Source of the DNA: Lepidodermella squamata
Lineage: Eukaryota; Gastrotricha
Assembly: GCA_047495785.1 (NCBI GenBank)
Contig: JBLDXI010000031.1
Location: 1,488,001-1,552,000 of the forward strand
Direction: 5' to 3'
DNA length: 64,000 nucleotides
Positions 53,301-64,000 of this stretch are shown here, one piece after another. The notes below the pieces were generated by a model. That model was given only the letters and a program-made list of their open reading frames with translations. It ran no database searches and had not been told where the DNA came from. Position 1 is the first letter of the stretch. Every line of letters begins with the position of its first letter. Both the position numbers and the translations under genes were made by a program.

Positions 53301-56065
53301 TCATAATGATAGAAAATTGTTAGTGGTTTTTAGGACAGCAAATAAGGCAAGTGAAAGCATCACCATCACCGGAATGTCAATGAAATGGCCGCCATTCTTC
53401 GGCCTCGGGGTTGTTGTTACAGGCGGCAAACAGTCGCCCGAACCTATTGTAAGCACATTTAGCATTTAGAAAATGACATTCAATTTAGATACTCACCGCC
53501 TCGAGTCAAAAGCTTGTCTGTAACGCCATCGTACGCCTCAACGATCAAATTCTTGCCAACCAAAACAGTAGCATTGTCTATGCGCCAGCTTGTCTCCTTT
53601 GAACAGACCATTTTCTTGAACTTTGGCCACTCTAGCGGAACGTCTTCGCAGGCTCTGAAGCACTCAGCGGGATAAATTGAACTTTCAGCAACGTACATGC
53701 CAAAACCCTCGTGAGAGATTGATGGGAAGATTGTTGAAGTGTCATCCAAGTTGGCGCATGATGGATTCAATTTCAGCGATGAGTTATTTTTTTCGATGTA
53801 CAACAGTATCACATCATCGAAGGATCCATTGTCAAGTTCCTTGCGAATACGGAGATCGCCACGCATCACATAGCATATAGGCGAAATCGGGGACTCAGAT
53901 TTTGCGACTTTTGAAGAATCGTTAGGAGGTGTCGGTATGGCGGTCGAAGTTTTAGAGTACGAATACCAAGTCTCATTTTTACTTAGATATTCAAATTCCT
54001 CCGATCCAACTAGGTAGCGCCCCTTGGCATCGTGCGATATTTGAGATGGGTATCCCAGTAAATATGTTTCCGCATGGATACAATTCTTTGAACAAAGTTC
54101 ATTGATGTTGTGGTTGAACTGTTTATCATCACTAGTTGGAACAAATCTCGGGCACGTGCAGTGCTCGTTTACTACCCTTTCATTGAGACTCACGTCAAAA
54201 TACTGAACAGCCGCTCGGTGACTGCACATCGCATTGTGCAATTCCGCTCGTGTTTTAACACCCAATCGAACCATGTTAACGGTGAATACCATAGGATTGG
54301 ATGATCCAAGAAGCCACACTAGTTCCCCGGGGTTCACGTCAAAGTTTGAGTGGCCAGTAACAGCTTTGTGAATATAAGCTCCTAAGATCCAAGCAGCCCC
54401 TGCTGTTATTGTCGCTCCCACCAATCTATCGTGAGGTCGTCCGTTTGAATCAAAGAAGATATCAGTGCCTTTACTATTATTCGAGTTAACAATGCTATTG
54501 TTCTGTATCAGCTCGTGCATTTTGCTTCCAAGCCGCAGTTTCCGACGAACGTCCAGCCAAGACTCCCGACATTGAGGTTGATGTTCAAGCAGGTTGTTGA
54601 CGTAAAAATCAGCATGCCCTATTGGCTTTAGAATGCCGAGTTGAGATGTATGAATGACGTCAACAAAGTTGGCATCTCCGCTGTCCAGACGCTGGCCATA
54701 ACCTAGGTTCTCAAACTCTGGCCCGGCTGGGTCGAGGCCTGCCGTTAATAAAATAATTTCCGTTCGAGAATTCGGAATGCTTTCGAGCTAACCTGTTATT
54801 CTGTCAAGCTTGACATGATATTCTTTGAGATATTTCCCGAGAAATCCGCAAACGTGCGATCCGAGACTAAAACCAATGCAATGGACTGAGGCGTCGCTAA
54901 AGCCTGGCAGTTCCAGAAGAAAAACTGCTGCAGACCACGCCACCACATTTGTATTCGCCGCTGGAATTTTGTAAGAGTTGCTCGGCTTGAAATACCGACC
55001 CGGGCGCTCCCAGAAGCCAGGATCCATCCCACCCCAAGCAGCGGCTCCTCGTTGCCAGTTCAAAAGCAGAATATCAGCTTTGGGCTGAAAGACAGGATTA
55101 CTACAATTTAGTCGTTGCATTAGGAAAAGAAAGTACTGTTTTTTGGGACAATTGAGTAATTAGACTGTGGTGTTCGTTCCACCACGTTGCGGCTTCATTA
55201 GTAAAACCATGGATCAAAATATACGCGTTTTTCGATACGTTGAAACTCCTATAGTTAGCAATTTTCGTACAGAGGAAAAGTAAAAACAAGCAGCGTAAAT
55301 GTATACCCCACTGATATGTATTGCGGGGAACCTTTCTTCGCGTTCCACACATACAGTCCAATACCCATTTGATACGGGCTGGCAGTTTTCTGCTGGGCGA
55401 AGCACCTGCTATAAATAATGCTGGAGCCTGGTGGCTGAAATGTATGCTCGATTCTACAAGGAGGCTTTGTAGAGCCAGGAAGTGGCGCTGGCGTTGTTAC
55501 CGGATTTCCTGTTAGCGTCAAAGCGGAATAAACTTTGTGTTTCGGGAACAGTTTGAGGCCTACCGAATTTAATCAAAATTTCAAATCCCCAATATTGGAA
55601 CGTTTTGTCTGTAACAAATTGGATAATGGCCAATTCCCCGTGCGATATCCAGCTAGTATAGGCGAGCTGCGCATAATTGTTATCGCAGGCCTTAACCAAC
55701 TGCTTGTAACGTCCGTCAGAGCCATATCCAAATATTGTCAGTGTATCGCAATCGCATACTCCCCAGGTTCTACAGTTCGGTTCGATAGTGAGACGTCGGA
55801 TATACAATCTGCGAAAGAAAAAATATACAGCGAAACAGTAGATTTAAATGCCATTAAAATTTGATCGGGTGTACTCGATTGTTTTACCACTAGGAGCTCG
55901 AATATCCCAACAACGGTCTTCACTGGAATAGTACTCCCCAGAGCTTCGGGGCGGCTCAATAGATGTTTCTCTAGTTACATAGATTGTTTGTTTGCATGCG
56001 CCTATAAGGGGCGCGTTCACTCCAATCAGGATGATAACGAACACTGCTTTCGTTTCGAAAACCAT
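53301..56065 (-). CDS. CUB-domain pancreatic-type lipase with C-terminal membrane anchor
   Basis: Seven exons: 55875-56065, 55564-55808, 55307-55508, 55137-55248, 54793-55084, 53497-54738 and 53301-53443, all frame-consistent (808 aa). Signal peptide (AVFVIILIGVNAPLIGAC), CUB domain at about 25-145 (DCDTLTIFG, WGFEILIKFG), a Thr/Pro linker, then an alpha/beta-hydrolase of the pancreatic lipase family. The nucleophile Ser is in GFSLGS (about 322), Asp in GLDPAGP (about 350) and His in CSHRA (about 521), so the triad is complete. Asp-His distance is about 170 residues, roughly twice the usual, because of an insertion. A long C-terminal extension ends in a Pro/Thr stretch and a hydrophobic helix (PVMVMLSLALFAVL). 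Predicted secreted or cell-surface lipase/phospholipase; substrate unknown. Confidence 0.85.
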
Positions 56066-57889
56066 TAGTAAAAACAGCTTTCGTTCCAAGATAGTCCAAA
56101 TAACCAAAAGCTCCAAGAATGCTTCAGTTTAAAATGTTATCTGCTGTTCATTTTTTCCACACTTTTATTGCTCTTTTTCTAAATTGAGCATGCGATAGCG
56201 AATTATAAATAATGGCTACCGAAATACAAATAATAACATTACGAGACTGTGCGCAACAAAAAGGCCGATAACTTAGGTTGCGTATGCGATAAGTCACAAT
56301 GACAATTACACAGTGCCATGGTTTAAGAAAAAAATTTCCATCGAGTTATCACAGCTTTCAACTTGCCTTGCAGTCTCATGCCAATTTATCATGCCTTATC
56401 TAATATGTAACTAAGAATCGAATGTACCCAAGCTTAACTCATATACAATACTATTCAATTACTAGTCCAGGCGGCACTACAAAGAACATCAAAGTACCGA
56501 CAAAAAGGTGCCGCCTGGGCGTTTATTTCGGAATTTACGGTAGCTTTATAACCAAACGTCGCCGATGCGGCAAAAATCTTCAGGAATGTTAATTTTAAAA
56601 TAGATGAAAAAATTGCTTTATATTTCAATTTTTTAGTAAAATATATGTCACTGAGGCCATTATTGAGGGTTGTCAAACCCGCCCGTCCGGCTTCATTTCT
56701 AATTTCATCCGAGTCTAAATACGAGATACGCAAGTTCGCCGTAACAAAGCACCGGAAAAGCATCTGCATTCATATGCAACGCATTCGCGAACGGAAGGCT
56801 CGAATTCGTAATTCGTATCGATCGGTCAGTCTGGCTCCATCCTCCAGGTCGATATACGCTTATAGGAAAGAATCAAAAGCATTTCCGAAGGATCATTCTT
56901 TGTTGTCAAAATTTGATCGTCATTGTCATACAAAATTGCATCGGTCGCATAGGCTATACTTGTCTCCAATGAATTTGTTGGACCCGAGCATATCGAGATG
57001 GCAGTTTTCATTTTATTTATTTATTTATTTAGCGAGTCTGAATCCAATGAGGAAGCTCGAGCAAAGTTAAAGGAAAAAATGGGCATATCACAGCTGTCCG
57101 TTCAGAGTCTCGTCATATTAGTTCAGTTCCATTCGATGTCCTGTGGTCTACTTGTTGCTGAATTCGAAGGGCCCGCTCGTCAGCAAGAACTGGTAGGTGG
57201 CTTGCCGGCAAGCATGAGCGGTTTGCGCGTTTTGAGCCTCTTGTGGCAGAAGGTTAAATAGAATTGCACCTCTGTAGGCGAGTGACTTTTGACCTTGGAA
57301 TGAGGATAACGCCGGAACCTCAAGCACATTTCAATGTATCGTTCGATCAATAACCACCAAATGAGTCGTTCTGCGTCGTTATTCATATAAACACAAGTTA
57401 AGCATCACCTTTTGTAATGTATCCCCATTTCCCATCTCTTTTCCTCCTCTTTTCCTCGATCTAAAACCCCAAGCCACTGATGCTCATACCCATTCCATCG
57501 ATATTATCCGCGAAACAGCAAAACATCCAGAAAGCTGAGAAACTTAATGCTGCCGCGCAACGCTGGGTTACCTGAAAAAGGCTTCTCAAATCTCAAATAT
57601 TGTCCGTAAGTGTCAGCAATTGTCCGCTAGTCATTTCAATAATCAACGAACTAATTTATTAGGCGGATCCTTTGACTTAACGACCTCAGCAATAAATGCG
57701 TTGGTACTTTTTTGTATTATCGCTAGTCGTGACCTTTAGAGCATGGCAATTAAGAGGTTTCTTATCACGAGAAAACAACAGGCACCGAATTTCTCAGCCT
57801 AGTTACCTGTCCAAATTCTTATCGCTGGAATAATTATGGTGAAAAAAATCCACTACTACTAGTTCCTCAGTTCACAATTTTCGGGTGAA
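56066..57889. other. Spacer with unrecognised ORFs and a (TTTA)n run
   Basis: 56645-57070 plus (141 codons) and overlapping minus frames (56455-56769, 56826-57011) have no recognisable domain, and I cannot choose between them. A TTTA tandem run is at about 57008-57030. No gene is called. Confidence 0.35.
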
Positions 57890-59344
57890 ATGACTTTTAT
57901 TAAAGTAGTTGCTTTAATTTCGGCGGCGTTTGTGCTCGCCTCAGCTCAGGACAAGAAGCTGTACCATGGCAATAAGGTTCTTCGCGTGCTCCCAACCACA
58001 TCAGACCATCACAACTTCCTGAATGAACTCTACATGAATGCTGAACCATCCGAGTTCGATTTCTGGTCTAAGCCAAACGGTCGTGGCCGTCTTGTCGATA
58101 TTCACGTCCACAAGAATGCCTTGGAAAAGTTCGAGCAAATGATGACAGCTCAGAAGCTCAACTTCTCAGTTGGCATCCCGGATTTGCAACAGCACATCGA
58201 TGAAATCGAAGGTCCGATGCACGAGCGCAGGAAGCGCGAGGCCTCGACCCGCATCATTGGCACCTATGCTCGTTACGACGATATTGTCAACTGGCTCAAG
58301 GTGCAATGTGGAACCTATTCAAACCTCGCTGAATGCGGATCGCTCGGCACTACTACTGAGAACCGTGAACTACGTTACATTCGCATCGGAGCTCCGGCGG
58401 TTAATGGCAAGAAAAAATGGCAGATTTTCATCGAATCCGGAATTCATGCTCGGTACGTTTTCAGTAACCTGCAAATTTAAGCAAATCAAATTGCTTTTTT
58501 TCTCTCCACAGTGAATGGATTGCTCCGGCCACTACCTTGTATATCATCAATCAGGTAGACTGCTGTAGCATTTTCATGTATGAAATGACTTAATCACCTA
58601 TTTTCAGCTGTTGACCACTTATGACTCCGATCCGAAAGCCAAGAACATCTTGGACACTTTCGACCTGATGATCGTGCCTTCAGCCAACCCTGATGGCTAT
58701 GAGTATTCGGCTAAAAGCGACCGCATGTGGCGTAAGACGCGGTCAAAGCAGGGGACTGCTTGCTACGGCGTTGACCCCAACCGAAACTACGACATCAGCT
58801 GGGCAACGTCCGGCAGCTCCTCGTCCCCGTGTTCCGATATCTATCACGGCCCGAAAGCGTTCTCTGAGCCTGAGACCATTGCTGTTTCGAACTATTTGAA
58901 AACCAACAAGGATAAGATCCTTGCGTTCCTTGCTATTCATTGCTACCAGCAGCAGTGGCTCATTCCGTATGCTGATAAGAAAAATCACAGGGCCGAAAAT
59001 TTCGATGAGCTGCTTCGTGTCGCTAAAATTGGTGTCAGCGCTTTAACTGGTGTTAACAAAAGCAAATGGCAAGCTGGTAACACTGCTGAAATCCTCTCCG
59101 TCGCTGCTGGAGGAAGTGATGACTGTAAGTTGAACTCTCAATTTCACAGAATCTTTTTACAATTAATTAACAAAATTAATGCTCAGGGTCGAAAGCGATT
59201 GGCATCAAGTACTCGTACACTCTTGAACTTCGCCCGAACGGGTCTTCCCTGAAGGGGTTCGTCCTGCCTGAAAGCGATATCGAGCCAAGCGGTCGCGAGA
59301 TCTATGCTGGTATTGTTGCAGCCTTGGAAGCTATGCAATTGTAA
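57890..59344 (+). CDS. M14 zinc carboxypeptidase, B-like specificity
   Basis: Exons 57890-58452, 58512-58554, 58608-59124 and 59187-59344 (426 aa). Signal peptide (IKVVALISAAFVLASAQ), an activation propeptide, a dibasic cleavage site (ERRKRE, about residue 117), then the catalytic domain. Zinc ligands: His and Glu in HAREW (split by intron 1) and His in AIHCYQQ. Substrate carboxylate residues: Arg in MWRKTRS and DPNRNYD. Catalytic Glu is in TLELRP. The specificity position before DW is Asp (GGSDDW), as in carboxypeptidase B, suggesting removal of C-terminal Lys/Arg. The residue equivalent to Tyr248 is Ser (EILSVAAGGS), unusual for the family. Likely a secreted digestive or regulatory exopeptidase zymogen. 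Confidence 0.9.
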
Positions 59345-59543
59345 ACATTCGAAATTTTATTTCAATCAAACGGACACTTCTACAATAAACAAGTCTTAAG
59401 AACCATTCCAAAAGTTTCTGTTTGAAAGCCCAACAAATTTTACTGCCGACCGCTATGATAAAGAAAGCTCCAGTCATCAGGATTTTTATTCTATATCATG
59501 AGTTCATAGTTCAACTAGGTAGGTTGACAGATGATGATTAAGC
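59345..59543. other. Convergent 3' ends
   Basis: Carboxypeptidase AATAAA lies near 59381 (CAATAAAC). The arrestin gene runs in from the other side. Confidence 0.4.
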
Positions 59544-60649
59544 TCAATAATTCTTTTTGGTGGAACTATTCGCTCTTTTGAACCATTTCCCCCATCCATG
59601 AGATCGGCTTGGGCTTACAGCACTTCTTTCCTGCATTATTGACTCATATGAAGGCGGCGCTTCCAACAGAGGCGCGGACGGCCGTATTTGTTGAGTCACA
59701 GTCCTGCTCATCTGGCTTGTCATAGTGACAGGCAAACTCACTGTGACGCTGCCAGACCAAGACGCTGATAGGCTTACCAGAAGTTCGTATTTCACTTCGA
59801 AAATCTCAGCAGTGTTGATTGTAGGTCCAATAGAGGAAGGAAGCTGAAGCTCAAAGTTCTCAAAATACCTAATTTGGCTCGGTGCCAAATTTTTCAGAGT
59901 AACCACTCGCGACACTGGAGTTCCCACGTTTGAGAGCTTGATTTTGTCTTGCCTTGAGCGTAGAAATTCATGCTTTGCCGCAATTTGATGTTTATCATGG
60001 CTTCACGTCTTGAATCTTGATTTTCGAGACGACCTGATAGTTTGAGTGTACCTCCAGCTGTAAAACCAGTCCTCTCGATTCTAGCTTGTATCAGAAAAGG
60101 ACCAGCCGTACAGCACAAGCAGCCAACCATTTTCTTTTCTGATTTCTCAATCGCCTGGCAGAAAACTGGAGCGTCGAGATCTAAAGCACGAATAACCTCG
60201 AGATTCGCATAGTCTTTCGGTGGCATCATGTGGCCGGGTAAATCGACGATTGTCGCCTCTATCCAGTATCTCACTGTGGCGGCTGATTGATTAAATGATG
60301 GCAAGAGGTTTTGAGGCAGCGAAAACGAGAATGGTACGTAACTTTCATCCCGCAGTGGAATCTTGATTTTACGCTCGAACGCCAGGTAACGGCGATTCGA
60401 CTCGAGGGTAACTTCCTGTTGAATATTTTGGTCACTCTGTCGGGCGCATTGAGTTACTTTCCATTGAACGTTCCCAGAACCGATGAGGTTCAGCTTTAGC
60501 TGGTAAAACCGAGAACTGTTGAACCCAAGGCAAGACCGATTGACTGGAGAATCGATAGCTTCTTGGGGCAACTGAACCTGGCAAACGCCGCGAATCTCTT
60601 CGCCTGAGACGTAGACCCTCTTGTCTGAGTCGAAACTAATTTTTAACAT
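59544..60649 (-). CDS. Alpha-arrestin (ARRDC-like), frame break near 59943
   Basis: Start at 60649 gives MLKISFDSDKRVYVSGEEI, the typical alpha-arrestin N-terminus; an in-frame ATG lies 14 codons upstream. The N-domain covers 60649 to about 60150 and the C-domain follows (AGGTLKLSGRLEN). At the T-run 59942-59945 (AAAA on the coding strand) the frame shifts by one. The continuation in the other frame (VGTPVSRVVTLKNLAPSQI...) carries the rest of the C-domain and a PPSY motif, which recruits WW-domain ubiquitin ligases of the NEDD4 family. No intron signals are near. One more A would restore the frame, so this is a sequencing/assembly error or a recent mutation. Alpha-arrestins link ubiquitin ligases to membrane cargo. 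Confidence 0.82.
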
Positions 60650-61225
60650 GGATAAACTACTAGTAAAGCGCAGAGCGTAATTTAACTTCAAATGATGGTC
60701 ATTTAATTATTTGCGTAGGTTTCATGGTTCACCTCAGCTGAGTCATTCACGCAGAGACTAAACTATTGATGAATGGTATGGAATTGAAAACCTTGAAATA
60801 GATGGATGAAGGAGCTACATTTTTTTTGCTATAACGTCATAGATAACTTTTAAAGATAAGTTAAAGATAATCTTTATCTATGGCTAACGTGTCTATAATT
60901 GTATAGGCATCATCGATTCTACACCCTGTGATTCAGCGTTGAATGTGATGAATCGGCAAAAACGCAATGCATGAATTATTAAATTCACTCGGTTACGTGT
61001 CGCACATGACGGTTATTTTCATCGATTGATAAATATTGAGTCGGAGACGTTTCAAATTTCAACACTTCGAATTTACCGCGAAATTTCGTGAAACATTCTC
61101 TTGATTGAAGGGCTTCAATCACTTTCAATCACCTAACGATTCCTCCGTTACCTGACAACACCAACCATGGCATAACAGGATAGAAAATGGAAACTATCGC
61201 ATATTACGAAAGGGCGACCTGCTAT
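60650..61225. other. Spacer, no gene
   Basis: AT-rich sequence between the arrestin start and the TIR element; includes a short AGATAA repeat near 60855. Nothing else recognised. Confidence 0.45.
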
Positions 61226-63349
61226 CCCAGACGAACGCCGGTCATATTACTGTCATATTAAAATACGCTAAAATTCATATTAATAATGCCTTGAAATTCA
61301 TATGACATTCATATGGTAAAATGTCCTGAATGTAATATGAATTGTCATATGAATTTTTTCGCGATATTCATATGACATTCATATCACTACTGTGCTAAAT
61401 TTCGCATGATCGTTCATATGAAATTCAGGACATTTTACCATATGAATTTCATATTATCACCGGTTTGTAACAAGTCGTATTTCAGTAATATCACCAATTT
61501 ATTATCTGCATTCAAGTACATATATATCGAGTGACAGAGTTGCCGACAGAGAATTCACCGAGAATGAGCTAGCAAGAACAAATGATGAACAGTTCCGAGT
61601 ACAAAATTTCCGAGTCGCTGCCGTGTTCGTCTTCTTCCACGACGTCATCGCCGCAGCTATTTTCCTTGCCCCGTCATCGCCATCGACGCTGCCGTCACTC
61701 TCGCCGTCGTACTGCGGCCTGCTGCCTTGTAAGAACCCGCCTTCAGCAGTCACAAGCGTAACGTTTTCGCCGACGGGCACTGGCGATAAGCGCTCTTCGG
61801 TCTTCGTTTTGTTGGGATGGGTCCTCGCCGGGTTGAACAGGCAATCCATTGCATTGCACCCAGGGTCTTTCTTAAGGCGGCGGGTTAGTCGACGTACGGC
61901 CTCGATCACACCGTCGAATTTCTTCCTGTTCTCTCCAAGCTCCAAGCCTGGCCAGTCCTATTAAAAGCAGGCTGAAATACTGTTCATAAACAATAAGTTT
62001 TGCTTTTACCTTCCAAATCGGAGCACTCATTCTGAGGTAGTTGTGTCCTAGTGACCCCAGATGAGCCATTGACAATTTGCCGAGTTTCTAGCTGAAATAC
62101 AATTAGTTTTGATAACTTGAGCATCGGCATAATTACCTCGAATCATTGTTGCGCTTCGCCAGGTACATCCTCCATTCGGCCGTTTAAGCTAACAAAAAAT
62201 TAAAAATAGAATTTCGCAACTAGACATAGCAAATCTCACGATATTTAAGAAATCTCTGGTGAGTGTTAAGGAAAATTCACGGCTTCTGCTTTCTAGCTAG
62301 CGAACTTGATGTTTTGAATGGCGACGACAAGTAATAATTAACGATGTGGCTTGCTAGTGTGCGCGCGTGCCCTATTTTATTACCCCTAATAATGCGAACC
62401 GCCGACGCAAAAATGCGACCCAAAAGTGCAGCCGTTGCGCATTTCAAATCTCACCAGACGTGTTCAGTTACCAAGGCTCGCCAAACCCATAGTGGCCCTC
62501 GAACCCTTGAATGCGTGCCAATCGTTTGAGTTTGAGCACCACTGGCCAAAACAAATGGAGTAAACTTCCCTCAAAGAATTGTGGAAAAAGAATTGATGTA
62601 CTCTGCATTTGGCTAAAAAACCTGATCAAAAAATTGCCCGTGGCCTGTTCTACCTATAATAGGTCAGCGCTAATGCAACGACGGCGAATAAATAGGCGAG
62701 CACATTCTTATTTGAAAATGAGTAAAATATTTAGTTGAAGAAATGAGGTGAATTTTTCTGAGGGTACAATTGTGTCAGGATAGAAACTTCAGCTATCTCC
62801 AGCAAGAAAATGCCGATATGGGACAACATTCTAGATATTTTTATTTAGACCTTAGGATAGACATAGCTTTTAAATTCAGGCCTACGGTGGGGCTAAAAAA
62901 CCTGGCGTAGGCCCAGCGGCTTTCATATGGGTTGGGAACGCCAATATTAGCCCAGTTAGCCATTTTTGTTGAAGCTGTGAAAGTTGGGGCTATATTTCAC
63001 ATTTCAGTCATATTACCCGAAATCTGTTATTATACACGCAAGTCTGAGAACGCCGGTCGTATGAATTGCATATCACCTGAGTAGTAAAATTTCACACTGC
63101 TATCAATCATATTGTGTTCATATTGCGATTTCTAGCTGTATTCGTACTGAATTTCAGGCCATAGCATTCATATTAATTTCATATAAATTTGCATTGCAAT
63201 TTTCATACAAATTATTGGCAGTTTTTCCGTTCATATGACAGTAATATGACGCTTACCCTCATTTTTAATATAAATCATGAATCAATATCACAGCCATATG
63301 AATGTCATATGAATTAACCAAAAAAACATATGAACGGCGTTCGTCTGGG
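61226..63349. mobile_element. 2.1-kb TIR element with CATATGAA-rich subterminal repeats
   Basis: Left end CCCAGACGAACGCCGGTCAT and right end, reverse-complemented, CCCAGACGAACGCCGTTCAT. AT dinucleotides flank both ends. Both subterminal regions (61240-61460 and 63040-63330) are packed with TCATATGAA/TTCATATTA-like motifs. 61307-61331 and 61423-61447 are a perfect 25-bp inverted pair. Inside lies a two-exon gene (61502-62069, minus). No known transposase is recognised, so the superfamily is unassigned. Alternatively two related MITEs flank an ordinary gene. Confidence 0.6.
61502..62069 (-). CDS. Unrecognised two-exon gene inside the TIR element
   Basis: Exons 62010-62069 and 61502-61957, phase-0 intron with GTAAAA...TTTTAATAG (171 aa). 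The N-terminal third (HLGSLGHNYLRMSAPIWKDW, then RKKFDGVIEAVRRLTRRLKK) is basic and helical-looking. The middle has CNAMDCLFNPARTHPN, and an acidic Gly/Ser/Asp stretch (YDGESDGSVDGDDG) follows. The last about 40 residues are low-complexity and the true 3' end may differ. A further exon upstream is possible (acceptor TTTCAG at about 62091). No domain is recognised. An overlapping plus-strand ORF (61623-61964) looks like its shadow. Confidence 0.45.
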
Positions 63350-64000
63350 ATGAATTCTGAGTAGTATTCGAGAACCGGCTGATGAACTATCTTTTGAATG
63401 AAATAAAATGAGTTAGGCAAATAAAATGACACGCGACATGCCGTACCAGAGGGGGCCTCGTTTTCCCAGATGCGTCAAAAAGGATGACTACGGACTAACA
63501 AATATACTACAACAATCGACTTTTTATTGTTTCTGTCTGTTCTGGATAAGGGACGAGGAACCTTTTCATACGATACATGATTTCATTTGAGCACAAACAA
63601 GCAAGAAAATCGCATCAACTGCAATTGATTTTCCCTCTATCAGCTCCCCAGGTTTCCGCTCGCCAAACTTCAATGGGACGTGTTACGTTGGCTCATAAAT
63701 TCAAAAGCAGGAAGTGCTGACCCAAACTGAGAGATACGCCGTAAGCCGTAAGTGCTGATATTTACTTACTCGAACAAAAAATGGGATCCATTCATATGCT
63801 ATGCTGTATGAAATTGCAGAATACTGATCATCTAAAAGAATGAGCTGTTCAAGCGCAAATAAAAGTCCTCCGTATGATTTTTGTGAAAGCATTATCAATA
63901 CTACATAGCCTGATATAATATTCAGATTTACCCAAATTAGGCCGAGAGGTGAAAAGTTATATGTCGCGGTAATTAAATGACGCAGAGTATGAATTCTTAT
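63350..64000. other. Spacer to window end, nothing recognised
   Basis: The minus-strand ORF 63701-63898 has no domain or splice support. Confidence 0.4.

Noticed and set aside
56645-57070. 141-codon plus-strand ORF as a gene
   Set aside because: No domain, leader or splice support; minus-strand frames over the same DNA look equally open, and it runs into a TTTA repeat.
61623-61964. Plus-strand ORF of 113 codons with a hydrophobic start
   Set aside because: It is antisense to the better supported two-exon minus-strand gene and its composition (Ser/Pro runs) mirrors that gene's acidic Gly/Ser stretch.

Overview
The window is animal nuclear DNA. Genes have short spliceosomal introns (mostly 50-150 bp, GT...AG, often TTTTCAG acceptors), TATA boxes and AATAAA poly(A) signals, and the domains are metazoan: Src-type SH3-SH2-kinase, collagen prolyl 4-hydroxylase alpha, alpha-arrestin, CUB, M14 carboxypeptidase, pancreatic-type lipase and Kunitz-like modules. 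Compact genes and many Kunitz-like modules suggest a small-genome invertebrate, most likely an ecdysozoan (nematode, tardigrade or mite type). I cannot place it more precisely from sequence alone.

Layout. 1-1462: 3' part of an ankyrin-repeat gene. 2770-2955 and 4483-4623: two tiny paralogous secreted peptides. 6366-6968, 11189-11915, 12842-13522 and 14430-14847: four secreted proteins with one or two Kunitz-like modules, interrupted by a divergent Src-like tyrosine kinase (9065-10728). 15083-16599 and 16886-18261: a tandem pair of prolyl 4-hydroxylase alpha genes. 18428-49113: the centrepiece, a tandem array on the minus strand of seven multi-Kunitz genes plus one pseudogene. Decayed prolyl 4-hydroxylase pieces, MITEs, a broken non-LTR retrotransposon and a mariner-type transposase remnant are scattered through it. 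50709-51158 and 52358-52675: two more secreted Kunitz-like genes. 53301-56065: a CUB-lipase. 57890-59344: a carboxypeptidase B-like zymogen. 59544-60649: an alpha-arrestin with a one-base frame break. 61226-63349: a 2.1 kb terminal-inverted-repeat element holding an intron-containing gene I do not recognise.

Main result. All array genes are built the same way. Exon 1 is exactly 277 nt and encodes a signal peptide plus one module. It ends in phase 1 and joins one or two exons carrying 2-6 further modules. Nearly every module has spacing C-x8-C-x16-C-x6-C-x15-C-x3-C, not the canonical Kunitz C-x8-C-x15-C-x7-C-x12-C-x3-C. The neighbouring one- and two-module genes share the x6 and x15 spacings, so the region looks like a diversified, lineage-specific Kunitz-like family. 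Each array gene has a TATA-like box about 30-60 bp upstream, and most have a shared upstream block of about 150-170 bp. In several units a P4H fragment lies on the opposite strand just downstream. This suggests the original duplicated block was a convergent P4H/Kunitz pair, like the intact P4H-2/K1 pair at 16886-19806, and that the extra P4H copies decayed while the Kunitz genes were kept.

How the genes work together is inference. Most encode secreted or surface proteins: inhibitor-like modules, a carboxypeptidase, a lipase, and collagen-modifying enzymes of the ER. This would fit extracellular matrix, cuticle or defence, but no shared pathway is shown by the sequence.
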